Part shown: positions 23,538 through 34,444 of the stretch, in pieces
Numbering within the stretch: position 1 is the stretch's first letter
How the letters are laid out: each line of letters opens with the position of its first letter
NCBI GenBank assembly: GCA_019426215.1
Contig: CM033393.1
Location: 4,560,046-4,624,045, forward strand
Direction of reading: 5' to 3'
Source: Buddleja alternifolia
Taxonomy: Eukaryota; Streptophyta; Magnoliopsida; Lamiales; Scrophulariaceae
Length of the DNA: 64,000 nucleotides
Notes under the pieces: model-generated
The model's database searches: none
What the model saw: only the letters and a program-made list of their open reading frames with translations
What the model was told of the DNA's origin: nothing
Program-made: the position numbers and the translations under genes

Positions 23538-23880
23538 CTATGTATATATAGATAAGAAAACCTATCCTGAAGGAAATCTCATCTTATCATCTTAACCGTT
23601 GGATGAGTTTTCTTACCATCTTAACCGTTGGATGAAAATCTTATCTTATCATCTTATCTAATATATATATAGTATATATATGTATACATATCTACTATGT
23701 ATATATATACGTATGTATACATTATTTATATATGTATTTATATCATATACTGAATATATATTATTTACTATGTATATATAGATAAGAAAACCTATCCTGA
23801 AGGAAATCTCACCTTATCATCTTAACCGTTGGATGAGTTTTCTGAAAAATCTTAACCGTTGGATGAATATCATCATCATC
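23538..23880. promoter_or_regulatory. Duplicated intergenic control region, Harbinger 1
   Basis: A segment starting ACTATGTATATATAGATAAG occurs at 23537 and again near 23768. Each has two copies of CTTAACCGTTGGATGA. It lies just upstream of the transposase and corresponds to the divergent promoter region between the two genes of the full-length element. AACCGTT is a core bound by plant MYB proteins; promoter activity is inferred. Confidence 0.6.
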
Positions 23881-24114
23881 CAAAATATTATCTCAATATT
23901 CTATAAATATATGGAATACTGAATCGATTTTCTCATCACTCCCATCATCGACATTGTTTACAAATCACTTCTTTTTCTCATCTTCAAACTAGGCAAGAAA
24001 TACAATTTCAAAATGATTTTGATATTGGGGTTCTTCTTATGATATGAATACTCATCTTCATCTTCAACACCATCTCCTCCTTCATCTCCTCCTTCTTATT
24101 CTGCTTATGGTGAC

Positions 24115-25410
24115 ATGGATAATGAGTTATTCATGCAAAGTCTGGATCACGACGAAATTTGCGCTCAACTTGTGCTGCAAAATAACAATATGATAATGGA
24201 ATATTATCAAAATTGCCATGGCAACCAATCTTCCAGTCGTCGTGGCTCTGTCCCAGGTCATAGAATGATCAATCGTGATCGTGAAGTAGCAGATCGTAAT
24301 CTGATTAATGATTATTTTAGCGCTACTCCACGATTTAATGATGAAATGTTTCGTCGGAGATATCGAATGTCTCGAACTTTGTTCATTCGTATTGTTGATG
24401 CAATCAAAGTTCATGATGAATATTTTCAACAGCGGAGAGATGGTTTTGGTAAACTTGGATTATCAACTTTACAAAAAACAACTGCCGTGTTCCGAATGTT
24501 GGCATATGGTGTAGCGGCCGATGCTACTGATGAGTATGTTAAGATTGGTGAGTCAACCGCAATTGAAAGTTTAAAGAGATTTTGTCGAGCCGTTGTTGAA
24601 GTTTTCTCAGAGCGATATCTTAGATCACCTAATGCTAATGATATCGCAAGGTTACTTCACATTGGTCAAAAACGGGGTTTTCCCGGAATGTTGGGTAGTC
24701 TTGATTGTATGCATTGGAAGTGGAAAAATTGTCCCACCGCCTGGGCCGGACAATACGCAGGACGTAGCGGATCACCAACTATCATTCTTGAAGCTGTCGC
24801 TGATTATGATCTTTGGATATGGCACGCGTATTTTGGTATGCCAGGCACCAATAACGATATTAATGTGTTAGAATCATCGCATCTATTTTCCAATCTTGCT
24901 CAAGGTATTGCCCCCCCAGCTCATTATGTTATTCAAGGAAAACAATATAATATGGGATATTATTTAGCTGATGGTATTTATCCAAAATGGTCCACTCTAG
25001 TACAAAGTATTCATCAGCCGAGTGGAAGAAAGAAAAAATATTTTGCAATGAAACAAGAGGCGTGTAGGAAAGATGTGGAGCGTGCGTTTGGAGTTCTACA
25101 ATCAAGATTTGCAATTGTTGCAGGACCCGTACGTTTTTGGAGTAAAGATGTGCTACATGACATAATGACTGCGTGTATTATCATGCACAATATGATAATT
25201 GAGGATGAACGTGATCTCAATGCACCAATTACAGATGCGCAGGAAACACCAGTTCTAGTTGTTGATCCGCCAGATGAACATCTCCGATTTCAACAATTCC
25301 TTGGTCGATATAGGCAAATACAAAACAGAGATGCTCATATTGAACTCCGGAATGCATTAATAGAGCATTTATGGGAGCAACTTGGTAATGCACAAGACAA
25401 TAGTGAATAA
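24115..25410 (+). CDS. PIF/Harbinger DDE transposase
   Basis: 431 aa, intact. The N-terminal ~150 residues contain the helix-rich region seen in HARBI1/PIF proteins (SRTLFIRIVDAI.., TTAVFRMLAYG, STAIESLKRF). The DDE_4 nuclease has D197 in GSLDCMHW, D248 in GTNNDINVL and E322 in KDVERAFGVLQSRF, so the catalytic triad is complete. It would cut at the element ends and insert at TAA/TTA targets. Family members need the Myb-like partner for nuclear entry or end binding; that partner is absent from this copy but intact 1 kb downstream in element 2. Start: the in-frame stop TGA at 24040-24042 precedes this ATG, which is the first in frame. An upstream intron, as in some relatives, cannot be excluded. 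Confidence 0.93.
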   Translation: MDNELFMQSLDHDEICAQLVLQNNNMIMEYYQNCHGNQSSSRRGSVPGHRMINRDREVADRNLINDYFSATPRFNDEMFRRRYRMSRTLFIRIVDAIKVHDEYFQQRRDGFGKLGLSTLQKTTAVFRMLAYGVAADATDEYVKIGESTAIESLKRFCRAVVEVFSERYLRSPNANDIARLLHIGQKRGFPGMLGSLDCMHWKWKNCPTAWAGQYAGRSGSPTIILEAVADYDLWIWHAYFGMPGTNNDINVLESSHLFSNLAQGIAPPAHYVIQGKQYNMGYYLADGIYPKWSTLVQSIHQPSGRKKKYFAMKQEACRKDVERAFGVLQSRFAIVAGPVRFWSKDVLHDIMTACIIMHNMIIEDERDLNAPITDAQETPVLVVDPPDEHLRFQQFLGRYRQIQNRDAHIELRNALIEHLWEQLGNAQDNSE

Positions 25411-25866
25411 TTTTGTCAAGTCCTTTTCAATCATGTTGTAATATTTTTAATTGATCAAATATTATGTTTGTTTTGTATGCTTATTTTATATGAACGTTTT
25501 TTTATGTAAAATATAAATGTACGAAAAAATTCGGTCTTTATATTATTGAGTAATTTTTAATTATACTTTACAAAATAATGAAGTAGTTTAATAAATTTCA
25601 ATTATTTAATATTATTATTATTAAAACTCTCAAAAATTATTTACTTGGATAAATATGTAATACAAACATAAAATTTGGGGTATTTGTGAAATATGAGAAA
25701 TATTATAAATGAGGTGTAAAAATATTATTATTATAATGAATAGTGATTTAGAGCAGAATATAGAGCAGTACATTGGAGTTAATGTACTGTAGCAGAGCTA
25801 AAATAGAGATAAAGCTGGAGTTATTTTAACTCCCTACATTGGAGATGGCCTAAGGGCCTCTCCAAT

Positions 25867-26007
25867 GGAGAGCTATTTTATAGCTTTTAGCTCCAAAATA
25901 GCTCTCCAATGGAGAGCTATTTCCCTGCGCTAAAATAGCGCAGGGGAACAGTGCAGCGCTATATTTAGCGCTGCACTGTAGCTCAGCGCTATTTTTAGCG
26001 CTGAGCT
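25867..26007. repeat. Four consecutive hairpins, left end of Harbinger 2
   Basis: Same series as in element 1: 25867-25907, 25923-25945, 25948-25979 and 25980-26007. Only the loop region of the first stem differs (TTTTATAG versus TTTTGTAG). Confidence 0.95.
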
Positions 26008-26357
26008 ACTTTTTTTTTTTAATTTTTTTTTGTCTTTTTTTTCCTTTCATTTTCACCCCCAAAGTTTTGTAATTAGTCATTTCAGCCCTTTATTTCATTT
26101 CACACCCTTTCATTTTAGCCCCTTTATTTTGTATTTATCTTTTTTCTTGTTTTTTCAATTAATGTATATATATTTTAATTTAACCAAAAGAATAAACATT
26201 TAACTAAAAGTAGTACAAAATGCATATTCCATATAATTTAAAACATTAAAAATCAACTTCAACATAGAACAATGTTACATAAATACCTAAAATTACACAA
26301 TTGAAAGGGAAACATACATAATACAAGATAAATAGAGCATAAAAAAACAACAATAAT

Positions 26358-27435
26358 TTAAAATGGTGGTAAATCGGATCCACTTCCTCCCCCAAAATTA
26401 GGAAAATAGTCACCATAATAATTTGACGGCGACGATGGATGTGGATATTGATTTTGTTGAGCTCGTTTCTGTATAATAGATGCTTGTTCAGCTTGAATAA
26501 AAGCGCGAACCGTCTCATCAGTGATACAACTCAAGTCTCGCGCTAAAATTTTATCTTCTCGTGCAAGTTTTTTATCTTGTTTATGCATCTCAATTTGTTG
26601 TCGTCTCAAAAGCACTTCTTGTTCTTTCAAATATATTTCTTTTGCTCGCATCTCAAAATTTCGTTCTCTGTCTTCGGCAGCCTTCCTCATTAGAGCAACA
26701 ACCTCTGCATTTTGTGCTCTCAAGTTTTCAACAGTATTTGCCATTTCTTCTTGTTGCTTTTTTTTCAACTTGGCTTTTTTCACACCAATGGGTCGTTCAG
26801 ACGAAGAGCCACCAACATTATTATCATCGGCATTTAAATCCACATCAAATTGTGAAAATCCAGTTGAATCTGGGGTTACACAATGAGGATATTCATTATC
26901 TGATTGCGACGAAGGATGTTTTTCGAGAAATTCGTGGACTAGCGGGGGCATTATCTTGAAATAATTCAAAATCTTTAAGAATGTGCCATACATGATCAAA
27001 TTTGAAACCGTTCTTGAATTCTTATTGTCAGAGTTGGCATAAAATACCTTTGCTCTTTGAAGCTGCAAATAATTATAATTATCAGATCGAAGAATTTTCT
27101 CATATATAAAATCACTATAATGAAAAAATTTCATTACTTACAATAGTTAGTTCCGATGCCCCGCTAGGATTCTGGAGTTCGACGTGCTTGATGGAGTGCA
27201 CTAATCTTTTAATAGCCGGAGCGATATGATCTTTAAATCGACTTTGTATAGATTTTCGGCTACGAATTTCGTAAGAGGCATTTTTTGCGTTATTGAATAT
27301 AGTAGCTATTCGAGCCCAAAACTTATCTGAAGATTGGGATTTCCCCACAATGGGATCTTGCGAAACTTCCATATAAGCTTCACAAATTATGATATCCTCA
27401 TCGTCGCGATAGTTAAGACTTCGGCTTGACGACAT
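26358..27435 (-). CDS. Harbinger Myb/SANT-like protein (one intron)
   Basis: Accessory protein of the transposon. Exon 1 is 27435-27142 (98 codons); the intron is 27141-27063 (79 bp, GTAAGT..TTTGCAG, phase 0). Exon 2 runs 27062-26358, giving 332 aa. Residues ~8-75 form a SANT/Myb-like trihelical region (FWARIATIFNNAKN, RKSIQSRFKDHI). Next comes an AKVFYANSDNK block found in plant NAM-associated/Harbinger ORF1 proteins, then an NLS-like KKAKLKKK (about residue 193) and a long charged coiled coil to about 280. Relatives bind subterminal DNA and bring the transposase to the nucleus. It is divergently oriented from where the transposase lies in a full-length element. The splice model is inferred from consensus sites and frame continuity. 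Confidence 0.88.
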
Positions 27436-27539
27436 TTTAAAATGTGGAGAGTTAAAATGTGGAATAGAGCAAAAAATATAGTAGTGGTGGTAGGGAAGAA
27501 AAAGATGTTGATAGGTTAAGTGTAGAAAATAATATATTT

Positions 27540-27935
27540 CCGGGTTTATATATAGAAAAAATCCTATCTTGAAGGAAATCTCATCTTATCATCTTAACCG
27601 TTGGATGAGTTTTCTTACCATCTTAACCGTTGGATGAAAATCTTATCTATCATCTTATCTATATATATATATAGTATATATGTATATATATAATATCTAC
27701 TATGTATATATATACGTATGTATACATTATTTATATATGTATTTATATATCATATACTGAATATATATTATTTACTATGTATATATAGATAAGAAAACCT
27801 ATCCTGAAGGAAATCTCATCTTATCATCTTAACCGTTGGATGAGTTTTCTTACCATCTTAACCGTTGGATGAAAATCTTATCTTATCATCTTATCTAATA
27901 TATATATAGTATATATATGTATACATATCTATGTT
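27540..27935. promoter_or_regulatory. Duplicated control region, Harbinger 2
   Basis: Upstream of the Myb-like gene. Two ~230-bp repeats each carry a doublet of CTTAACCGTTGGATGA (around 27591, 27620, 27829 and 27858). Matches 23538-23880 of element 1. Stretches of TATATATA could serve as TATA elements in either direction. Confidence 0.6.
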
Positions 27936-28479
27936 TGTTTTGATCAAATATTATGTTTGTTTTGTATGCTTATTTTATATGAACGTTTTTTTATGTAAAA
28001 TATAAATGTACGAAAAAATTCGGTCTTTATATTATTGAGTAATTTTTAATTATACTTTACTTGGATAAAAATAATGAAGTAGTTTAATAAATTTCAATTA
28101 TTTAATATTATTATTATTAAAACTCTCAAAAATTATTTACTTGGATAAATATGTAATACAACATAAAATTTGGGGTATTTGTGAAATATGAGAAATAGTA
28201 TAAATGAGGTGTAAAAATATTATTATTATAATGAATAGTGATTTAGAGCAAAATATAGAGCAGTACATTGGAGCTAATGTACTGTAGCAGAACTAAAATA
28301 GAGATAAAGCTGGAGTTATTTTAACTCCCTACATTGGAGATGGCCTAAGATAGGCCTGTCCAAATGGGCCTGAAAGCCCAAGCATGTAATTAAGATTATT
28401 TATTAAAAGTATTTTGATTGACAACTTCACATATTTCTTTTCTTGGAGTTTGATCTAGTGTAAAATAAGATTATTTATT

Positions 28480-28574
28480 TTTTTGATCGGGCAAAATTAA
28501 AATTCATTAAACAAAAAATTGGGTAAAAACCCATAATACAATACAACCAATAAAAATCCTAAAAAACTACTAAT
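28480..28574 (-). mobile_element. LINE 3'-end remnant
   Basis: The minus strand ends TTTTGCCCGATCAAAAAA, preceded by TTTAATGAATTTTAATT. This resembles the 3' termini of plant L1 LINEs with a poly-A tail. The 5' side is cut by the LTR starting at 28575. TAAGATTATTTATT stands just outside the tail (28466-28479) and again at 28391-28404. Confidence 0.45.
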
Positions 28575-28839
28575 TGTTGGGATCGTCACCCCCTACGGCG
28601 TCTAATTCCACGGGATTGTGTGTACACAGCGGAAACATATTTTTAAAAATTTAACAAAAACCAATTCATAAACGAGAGATTAGGTTGATATGGTACCATC
28701 GGATTCATTAAGGGGGGTTTCTCGTATTTACCTTTTTCACAATGTTTAACCGGTTGAAATCTACTTCAATCTTCAGGTGAATTTTCACATGTTGAATTCT
28801 TGACACAATCCTTCATTCTTCTCCGATCTTGGATTGGCT
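28575..28839. mobile_element. Copia-like LTR, left fragment
   Basis: Starts TGTTGGGATCGTCACC. It is interrupted at 28839 by the CACTA element and resumes at 49951 (the GCT of the target site is duplicated). No coding sequence. The LTR assignment rests on the TG start, the continuation to an ACCCTAACA end near 50854 and general resemblance to plant copia LTRs; orientation is probably minus. Confidence 0.45.
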
Positions 28840-29190
28840 CGCTACAAGAAAATGTATTTCTTACGACAAAAGAAATGGTAACAAAGTCTTCATTTGTTAC
28901 AAGAACTAGCTTTTTCGTAACGAAGTACACTAATTGTTACCAAAAAGTAACTTTTTTGTAACAAATATGTTTGTTTGTTACACAAAATAATTTTTTGTCA
29001 TAAATGATTTCTTCATTAGTAACGAAGAATACAATTCTCTACAAATAGTAAGTTGTCGTTACACAAAGTTAAAAATTTATTGCAATTAGAATCAATTGTA
29101 ACAACTTGTTCATCTTTTGGTAACAATTCTTGAAGTTGTTACACTAAGTTTATTTGTAACAACAGGAACTCCTTACAATAAACTAAGATA
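28840..29190. repeat. Left subterminal repeat region of the CACTA element
   Basis: More than ten GTAAC/GTTAC motifs in both orientations, often as TTGTTAC, GTAACGAA or GGTAACAA, in about 330 bp. In En/Spm elements subterminal motifs are binding sites for the accessory transposase; the role here is inferred. Confidence 0.75.
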
Positions 29191-29778
29191 GCTTGAGCCT
29201 TCTATTTATACTTTTGGCAGTAAAATGGGTACTAAAAACAATTTCCTATTTCCTAATATATATATATTAATTTTAAATACCAAATCTTGATATACTACAT
29301 ATCTTATTTACCTTATTGGTTCATTCTTCAACTGGATCTTTTGAGCTTCATCTCTCATTATCTTCCCCGCCACTCTCCCTCCCTCCTTCCCAAATTTTAA
29401 ACCCTAAGCCTACCCTAAACCTAAATCCACCAATATAGATGGGGTCCGTAAGAGACTTAGTAAATTTTGAATTCCATGTTCCCAGTTTTAGGATGAGAAT
29501 GAGGTGATTGAGATTTTAGATGAATATCATGACAAAATAAACTACAATAATATGTTTTAAAAAGATAAATGTGATGATTCTCTTGAATTGGAGATAAGTA
29601 CTACAACAAAATATACATTCTCGACATTTCTTGAGATGTTTCTCCATAAACGCCTCAATCACATAATTAGGATACTTCTTTATTAGTTGTGCCTCATTAA
29701 ATAAATTCATTGAGCAAAATATACCGCATTATTGAAAAATACAAATAAACTCGATATTTTTATAGGACGTTAAGAACC

Positions 29779-30140
29779 TAGGGGCGCACACGAATTGAGC
29801 TCAAGCTTAGCCTAACCAAATTGTTCGGCTCGAGCTAGACGAGCCTGAGTAACTGAACTCGAGTTTGAGCTTGAGTCAAGCCGAGCCAAGTCGAAATAAG
29901 ATATTACTAATATTTTATTAATATATATAAATATATATAATAGAATCATATTAAATATTAAATATATCTTTATTATAAATAACATTATAAAATAAAATAA
30001 AATTTATATTATATATTAAAAAATAAAAGATTATTTTTTACAAGCTCGCGAGCCAGCTTGCGAGACTCCAAAAAATGCATAGGCTCGAGCTTAGCTCGTT
30101 AGAAAATTTCGGCTCGAGCTCGACTCGATGCCCACCCCAA
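29779..30140. mobile_element. hAT-like MITE (GGGGTGGGCA ends)
   Basis: Left TAGGGGCGCACACGAATTGA and inverted right TTGGGGTGGGCATCGAGTCG, followed on both sides by GAGCTCGAGC-type motifs. This is a widespread plant non-autonomous family. No clear 8-bp duplication remains. Non-coding, lies within the CACTA element. Confidence 0.5.
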
Positions 30141-30724
30141 CTTGTATATATCTTTCACAAAGTTTTTCGAAATATTTCAATAATAGAGCAATTTCTTCCC
30201 AAATGTTATTCTCATTTAATATGATTAAAAATAATTAAAAAAGAAAACATTATGCAAACTTTTTTTTTTCCAATACATATATACCAATTTATTTAATATA
30301 ACATGATTTTAATGATAATTTCACACATAGATACATTATTTCCACAAAAAATTAAGTATTTTTTTTATCAAATATTCCCGAATTAATCGCGAACCTTTGT
30401 GGCAAATTTTGCTGCATAAGTGGAATTTTATCGACTTTTCCTGAATTGTACCAAATAATATCTGAATTACAAATTTTAAGATAATGAATCTGAATTTACA
30501 TCGGAATTTAAAAGTTCTGAATTTTTTCCGTTTGGCGCTTTTGTTGTTCTTCCCTCTGTTATCTCCTCAAATCAATTCTCACCTGTTCTTTCACACTCTC
30601 AACTTGGGCTGAACATTCATCTCCCTCAAGGAAGCTAACAAGTCTTCATCTCCAGGTAGAATACCCTCTTCCCCCATTTATGATTTTTTTTCTTTAGATC
30701 TAAGGTCTAATAATAATAAAAAAA

Positions 30725-32139
30725 GAGGAAAATCGTCCGTACCCACAGTGATAAACGTTATTTTTCAAAAAAAAACCCCCGTGATAAAAGAATTCACAGA
30801 ACGCCCCCTATGAAAAAAATAAAGGTACAATTTACCCCCCTACACGCCTCACTCGCGCTATTTGCGAATTGTTGTAATTTTTCTGCCTTTAAAAGACCAA
30901 TTTACCCCTAATCTAACACCATTGATCTCACAAGATAAATCTGACAGTTTGTATTAAATACCTATATATTTATTCAAATTAATATTTTAAAATTATAGAA
31001 GGTATTTAAAATATATATATATATATATACATATATATATACACACACCCCTCTGTGCAATCCTCCCGCCACCACCGACCGCCGCCATTGCCACCGCCGC
31101 TTCATCCCCAAATCACCACCCAAATCCACCACCATTTCCGCTGCCAAAACCACCACTCAAGTCCACCATCATTTCCACCCCAAACCCACCACCCAAACCC
31201 ACCACCATTTCCACCATTTCAGCCTCCAAAACCACCACCCAAATCCACCACCATTTCCACCATTTCAGCCTCCAAAACCACCACCCAACACATGTAATTT
31301 ATTTGAGGGTTTAGAAGTTCAACCCAGCCAGAGAAAATTAAAGTAAACACTATTTTGCAGTACGGGTAAATTGAACCTATTTTAACTAGTAAATTGAAGC
31401 AAAAATTATATTTTCATTTAACTAAAAATTAAACTTTGCTTGAAGATTCAAAAAAATCAGAAAGACACTTTGCATCTCTCAAAAGGCATCACAACCCATT
31501 TATTCGAGAGAGAGAGAGAGGGAGAGAGAGAGGGCAAATAGTAAATCAGAGGCTCCGAATTGCAATAGTAATAGAAGTAAAAGAAGAAGATAAGAGAATT
31601 CAGAGGCTCATCCGATCTGAAGGGAGATGGGGACACTTCAGACATGGCGCCGCATTGAGCCGCTGGAAGTGACGCCGGAGAAGTGATGCCGGATTCCATG
31701 AAAATGGGTGCTGATATCTTTGAATTTTGCAGCAGGATTTGAGATCGCGAATTTGCAAATCGAATATGATTTAAGGCGGTTTATATATATATATATATAT
31801 ATAATAAGTTTAATAATGGTGGTGGTGGTATATAGGAGGTTGAAGGTGGAGGTTTTGGGGAAGAAGATGGTTGGGGAAGAAGAAAGTGAGAAAAAAGAAA
31901 AAGGAAATAAAAAATAAAATTAAAAGTAATTATAAAATAAAATAAATAAAATATAGTGTAATTATTTTCAAAGTACAAGGGTATTTTCGTTTTTACAAGA
32001 AAATCAAAGGCAAAATATATTTAAGGAGGCAGTGAGTATATTTCTTAAAAATATGAAGGGGTAAGTTGATAATTATTTTATCACAAGGGGGTTTTTGAAT
32101 AATAACGACTATCACAGGGGGGTAAATTGGATTTTACTC
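30725..32139 (+). mobile_element. Non-autonomous MULE, 1.4 kb, possible Pack-MULE
   Basis: Left arm GAGGAAAATCGTCC..., inverted right arm GAGTAAAATCCAATT.... The arms pair for about 65 bp (AGTGATAAACGTTATT versus TGTGATAGTCGTTATT). It is flanked by the direct repeat AATAAAAAAA (30715-30724 and 32140-32149), a 9-10 bp Mutator-type duplication. The interior is unlike the AT-rich surroundings: a GC-rich CCACCACC region with a tandem Pro-rich repeat (31055-31297), a GA-rich leader-like segment and an ATGGCGCCGCATTGAG stretch. This suggests captured gene sequence. No transposase. Confidence 0.7.
31055..31297 (+). other. Proline/histidine-rich ORF in the MULE
   Basis: 80 codons without an obvious functional start. 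The DNA has a ~60-bp tandem repeat (CCACCATTTCCACCATTTCA unit twice near 31200 and 31250). It may be a captured extensin-like or 5'-coding fragment. Low-complexity sequence keeps frames open by chance, so I do not call a gene. Confidence 0.25.
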
Positions 32140-32526
32140 AATAAAAAAATTGGGTCATTACCCGATTGATATTTAGGGTACAAAAAATGGACCCAATTCT
32201 CAAACCCGTTGGGTCCATGGTCGTCTTGAGTCTGGACCAGGTAGAATGTAGGTTGCTGTAGCCACTTTTAATTGTTTTTTACTATGCACCCCTTGTGACA
32301 TCCGGGTTTTTCTTAACTAATGCAATGATTAGTAGTATAACCTATCGAAAAATTTACTAGATTTAATATGTATTAGTATTAGTACAAATATGTCAAGTAG
32401 ATTATACATTTTATGACTGAATTGGAAGGTGGGTATCGAGTCTAGAGGACTGAACTGCACGATTTATAAAAGTTTGGGGTCAAATTGTGAACCGGAAAAA
32501 GTACAAGGACCAAATTGTAATTTTGG

Positions 32527-34339
32527 AGGAAACACTTGCTTCAAGTTTATAATTAACCATCTCATTCAGCTCCTTGTAAGTCACGCTGGCTGGACAGAAT
32601 ATAACAAGCATGCATAGCTCTTGGTTCTAATGACAAATGTGGCAAGGTAATAGTGAGGACACCTAACCCCTTGATGCTTTCAAGAAACAACACCTCACCC
32701 ATTCTTTGAGTATTGAGCCCTCTCTCACCTTTTAAGATCAGGAATATTGACTCATTGTTTTTGCTGAAGAAAACAGAGGAACCTCCCTAGACATCTCTCT
32801 CCAACTTAAGAGAATAAGAAAAACGCAGATTGCGCAGTGTTGGGAGATCTCCGATTTGTAGGCTCAAACAATATCCAAATTTAGTTTAATTGGTCTTAAT
32901 TTCTTCCTAAGAGATATAGGAATAATACGGTTGTTTTGGTTTCTACACAGAAGTTCGTAATTGGTCACAAAGGTCGTCCAACCGTGACCCTTTTGCACAG
33001 AGACAAAATCTGCTGCTGGGGAAATTTTGGCAAGCTATGGATTGGAAGTGGGTTAATTCATCTCTCTCAGTGTTAGGTATCAAATCCTCACATCTCTAGT
33101 GATATATTAAGCATACTTAATTGATGGGTTATTGACTTGATAGTTAGATTCTTGCATGCACGACGTGAGTGTGAAGGTTGGGTTGAAATTATGGTTGTAT
33201 GTGTGAATAGGTGTAGGATCTGACTAAATTCTTGTATACCCATGGATATATATTGTATTTCAAGCTTCATTGAGTAATTGCATGTCAAATTTAATAAGTT
33301 TCTAAAAGTATTTAGGACATGCATGATGTTTTGTCATGAAAATAAAATGAGCTCAATTTCAGTTTTTGCATGTGTGTTCTACAATGTATTTGAAGATCCA
33401 ATTGAATGTAATTTGAAGCCAAAATATTTTTCAATAAACTTTGTTGTGTTTATAGAAAAATCGTGGATTTTGGAAATATTTGGAGTTTTGGTGAATTTTA
33501 TAAAAATTGGCAAACCACTGCTGCCAGGGAATTACTTATTTACAGATATGATTTGTTATAAGCTAAAATTTTTGTATCTACAGATTTTATTTGGCTTCCA
33601 AAATATTTCTGATCCATTTTGAGTGTCTTGTGAGCATGTCCTATAAATTTTGGAGTTTTCTGATGAACAGGAGATTTTATACAAATTTTCGAAGTGTATC
33701 CTGCCTGTGTAAAAACAACTTCTGCTTGGCTGGGTTTTGGTGGATGAAACACCTACTTACAAATCTAGTTTACCTTTGAAACTTTTACCTGAACTTTTTC
33801 AGTAAGTCTTGGGTGTTTCTGAAAAATGTCAAAAGTAAAATCATGTTCTATGAATTTTAATAAATTTTAAACCAAAACCGCGCAGATTTATTTTCTTAGT
33901 GTTTTGTCAATCTTTGAATATAATGAAGTTAAGCATAGTTTGGGATAATAATATTTTGTGCATGTTCATGTCGTTCATAGGACCGCATAGGATTTTTCGA
34001 GTAGATTATTAAGACGAGTGTTAGAGAATAGGATTTCTAATATAATCCTTGGATTAACAGGTGGTGTTAGTAAACCGCTCGAGGACGACGCTGAATAACT
34101 TGGAAGTTAGTGTGAGTTGCCTCTCAAAATTATAGTTATATGTCTTTCAAAACTGGAAGGAATACGTCATTCTACTCCTAATGTTGTCCCCTTCTAATCC
34201 TCTTTAATAGACATTTCACTTGCTCATCCATCTTTTATTCGAAGATTATGTTTGAAGTTTATTATAATATTCGAATAATTGATAATCTTTTGTGAAATCT
34301 TGAATTTGTCGCCATATCATTTTAAACAGATCTTTCTTG
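32527..34339 (+). repeat. 1.8-kb unit, copy 1
   Basis: From GAGGAAACACTTGCTTCAAG to CAGATCTTTCTTG. It includes a ~170-bp tail (34167-34339) starting ATTCTACTCCTAATG. It is 97-99% similar to copies 2 and 3 by eye. Open frames of 60-114 codons recur in the copies but carry no recognisable domain. Confidence 0.85.
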
Positions 34340-34444
34340 CATACTCTTTGGCATAAAGTTTTCTCCATTCAAGGAGATTCATTTCTCATCGTATAGTAAT
34401 ACTTCTAGTTAATCTCAAGGCTTATATTTTGATCTCTTTGTATT

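Larger units (their letters stand above)
22977..25850 (+). mobile_element. PIF/Harbinger element 1 (transposase-only)
   Basis: 2874 bp bounded by TAA (22974-22976 and 25851-25853). The left end is GGGCCTCTCCAATGG and the inverted right end GGCCATCTCCAATG. The TAA duplication, these ends and a DDE_4 transposase define PIF/Harbinger. It contains the left subterminal hairpins, a 13-codon stub of the Myb-like gene (23481-23520), a tandem-repeated regulatory region and a complete transposase ORF. The body of the Myb-like gene, present in element 2, is deleted here at about 23520. Its right TAA is shared with element 2. Confidence 0.93.
25854..28345 (-). mobile_element. PIF/Harbinger element 2 (Myb-like-gene-only)
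   Basis: 2492 bp, bounded by TAA at 25851-25853 and 28346-28348. Its first ~545 bp are almost identical to 22977-23520 and its last ~400 bp to 25440-25850. It retains the Myb-like gene and the intergenic repeat region. The transposase gene is deleted between CATATCTATG (about 27930) and TTTGATCAAATATTATG. Same orientation of ends as element 1. Confidence 0.93.

Noticed and set aside
24127..24429. Minus-strand ORFs opposite the Harbinger transposase
   Set aside because: Antisense shadows of a gene with an intact DDE triad on the plus strand.
28391..28479. 14-bp direct repeat TAAGATTATTTATT as target duplication of the LINE remnant
   Set aside because: Both copies lie on the same (tail) side of the LINE sequence, so they cannot be its flanking duplication; the 61-bp segment between them is unexplained.
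31436..31699. Sense and antisense ORFs in the GA-rich part of the MULE as genes
   Set aside because: Both strands are open because of low-complexity GA repeats; no domain.
33278..33622. 98-114 codon ORFs recurring at 33278, 42588 and (shortened) 40859
   Set aside because: They recur because the DNA is duplicated within the LTR block. Copy 2 is shortened by a base change, and there is no domain or conserved frame signal.
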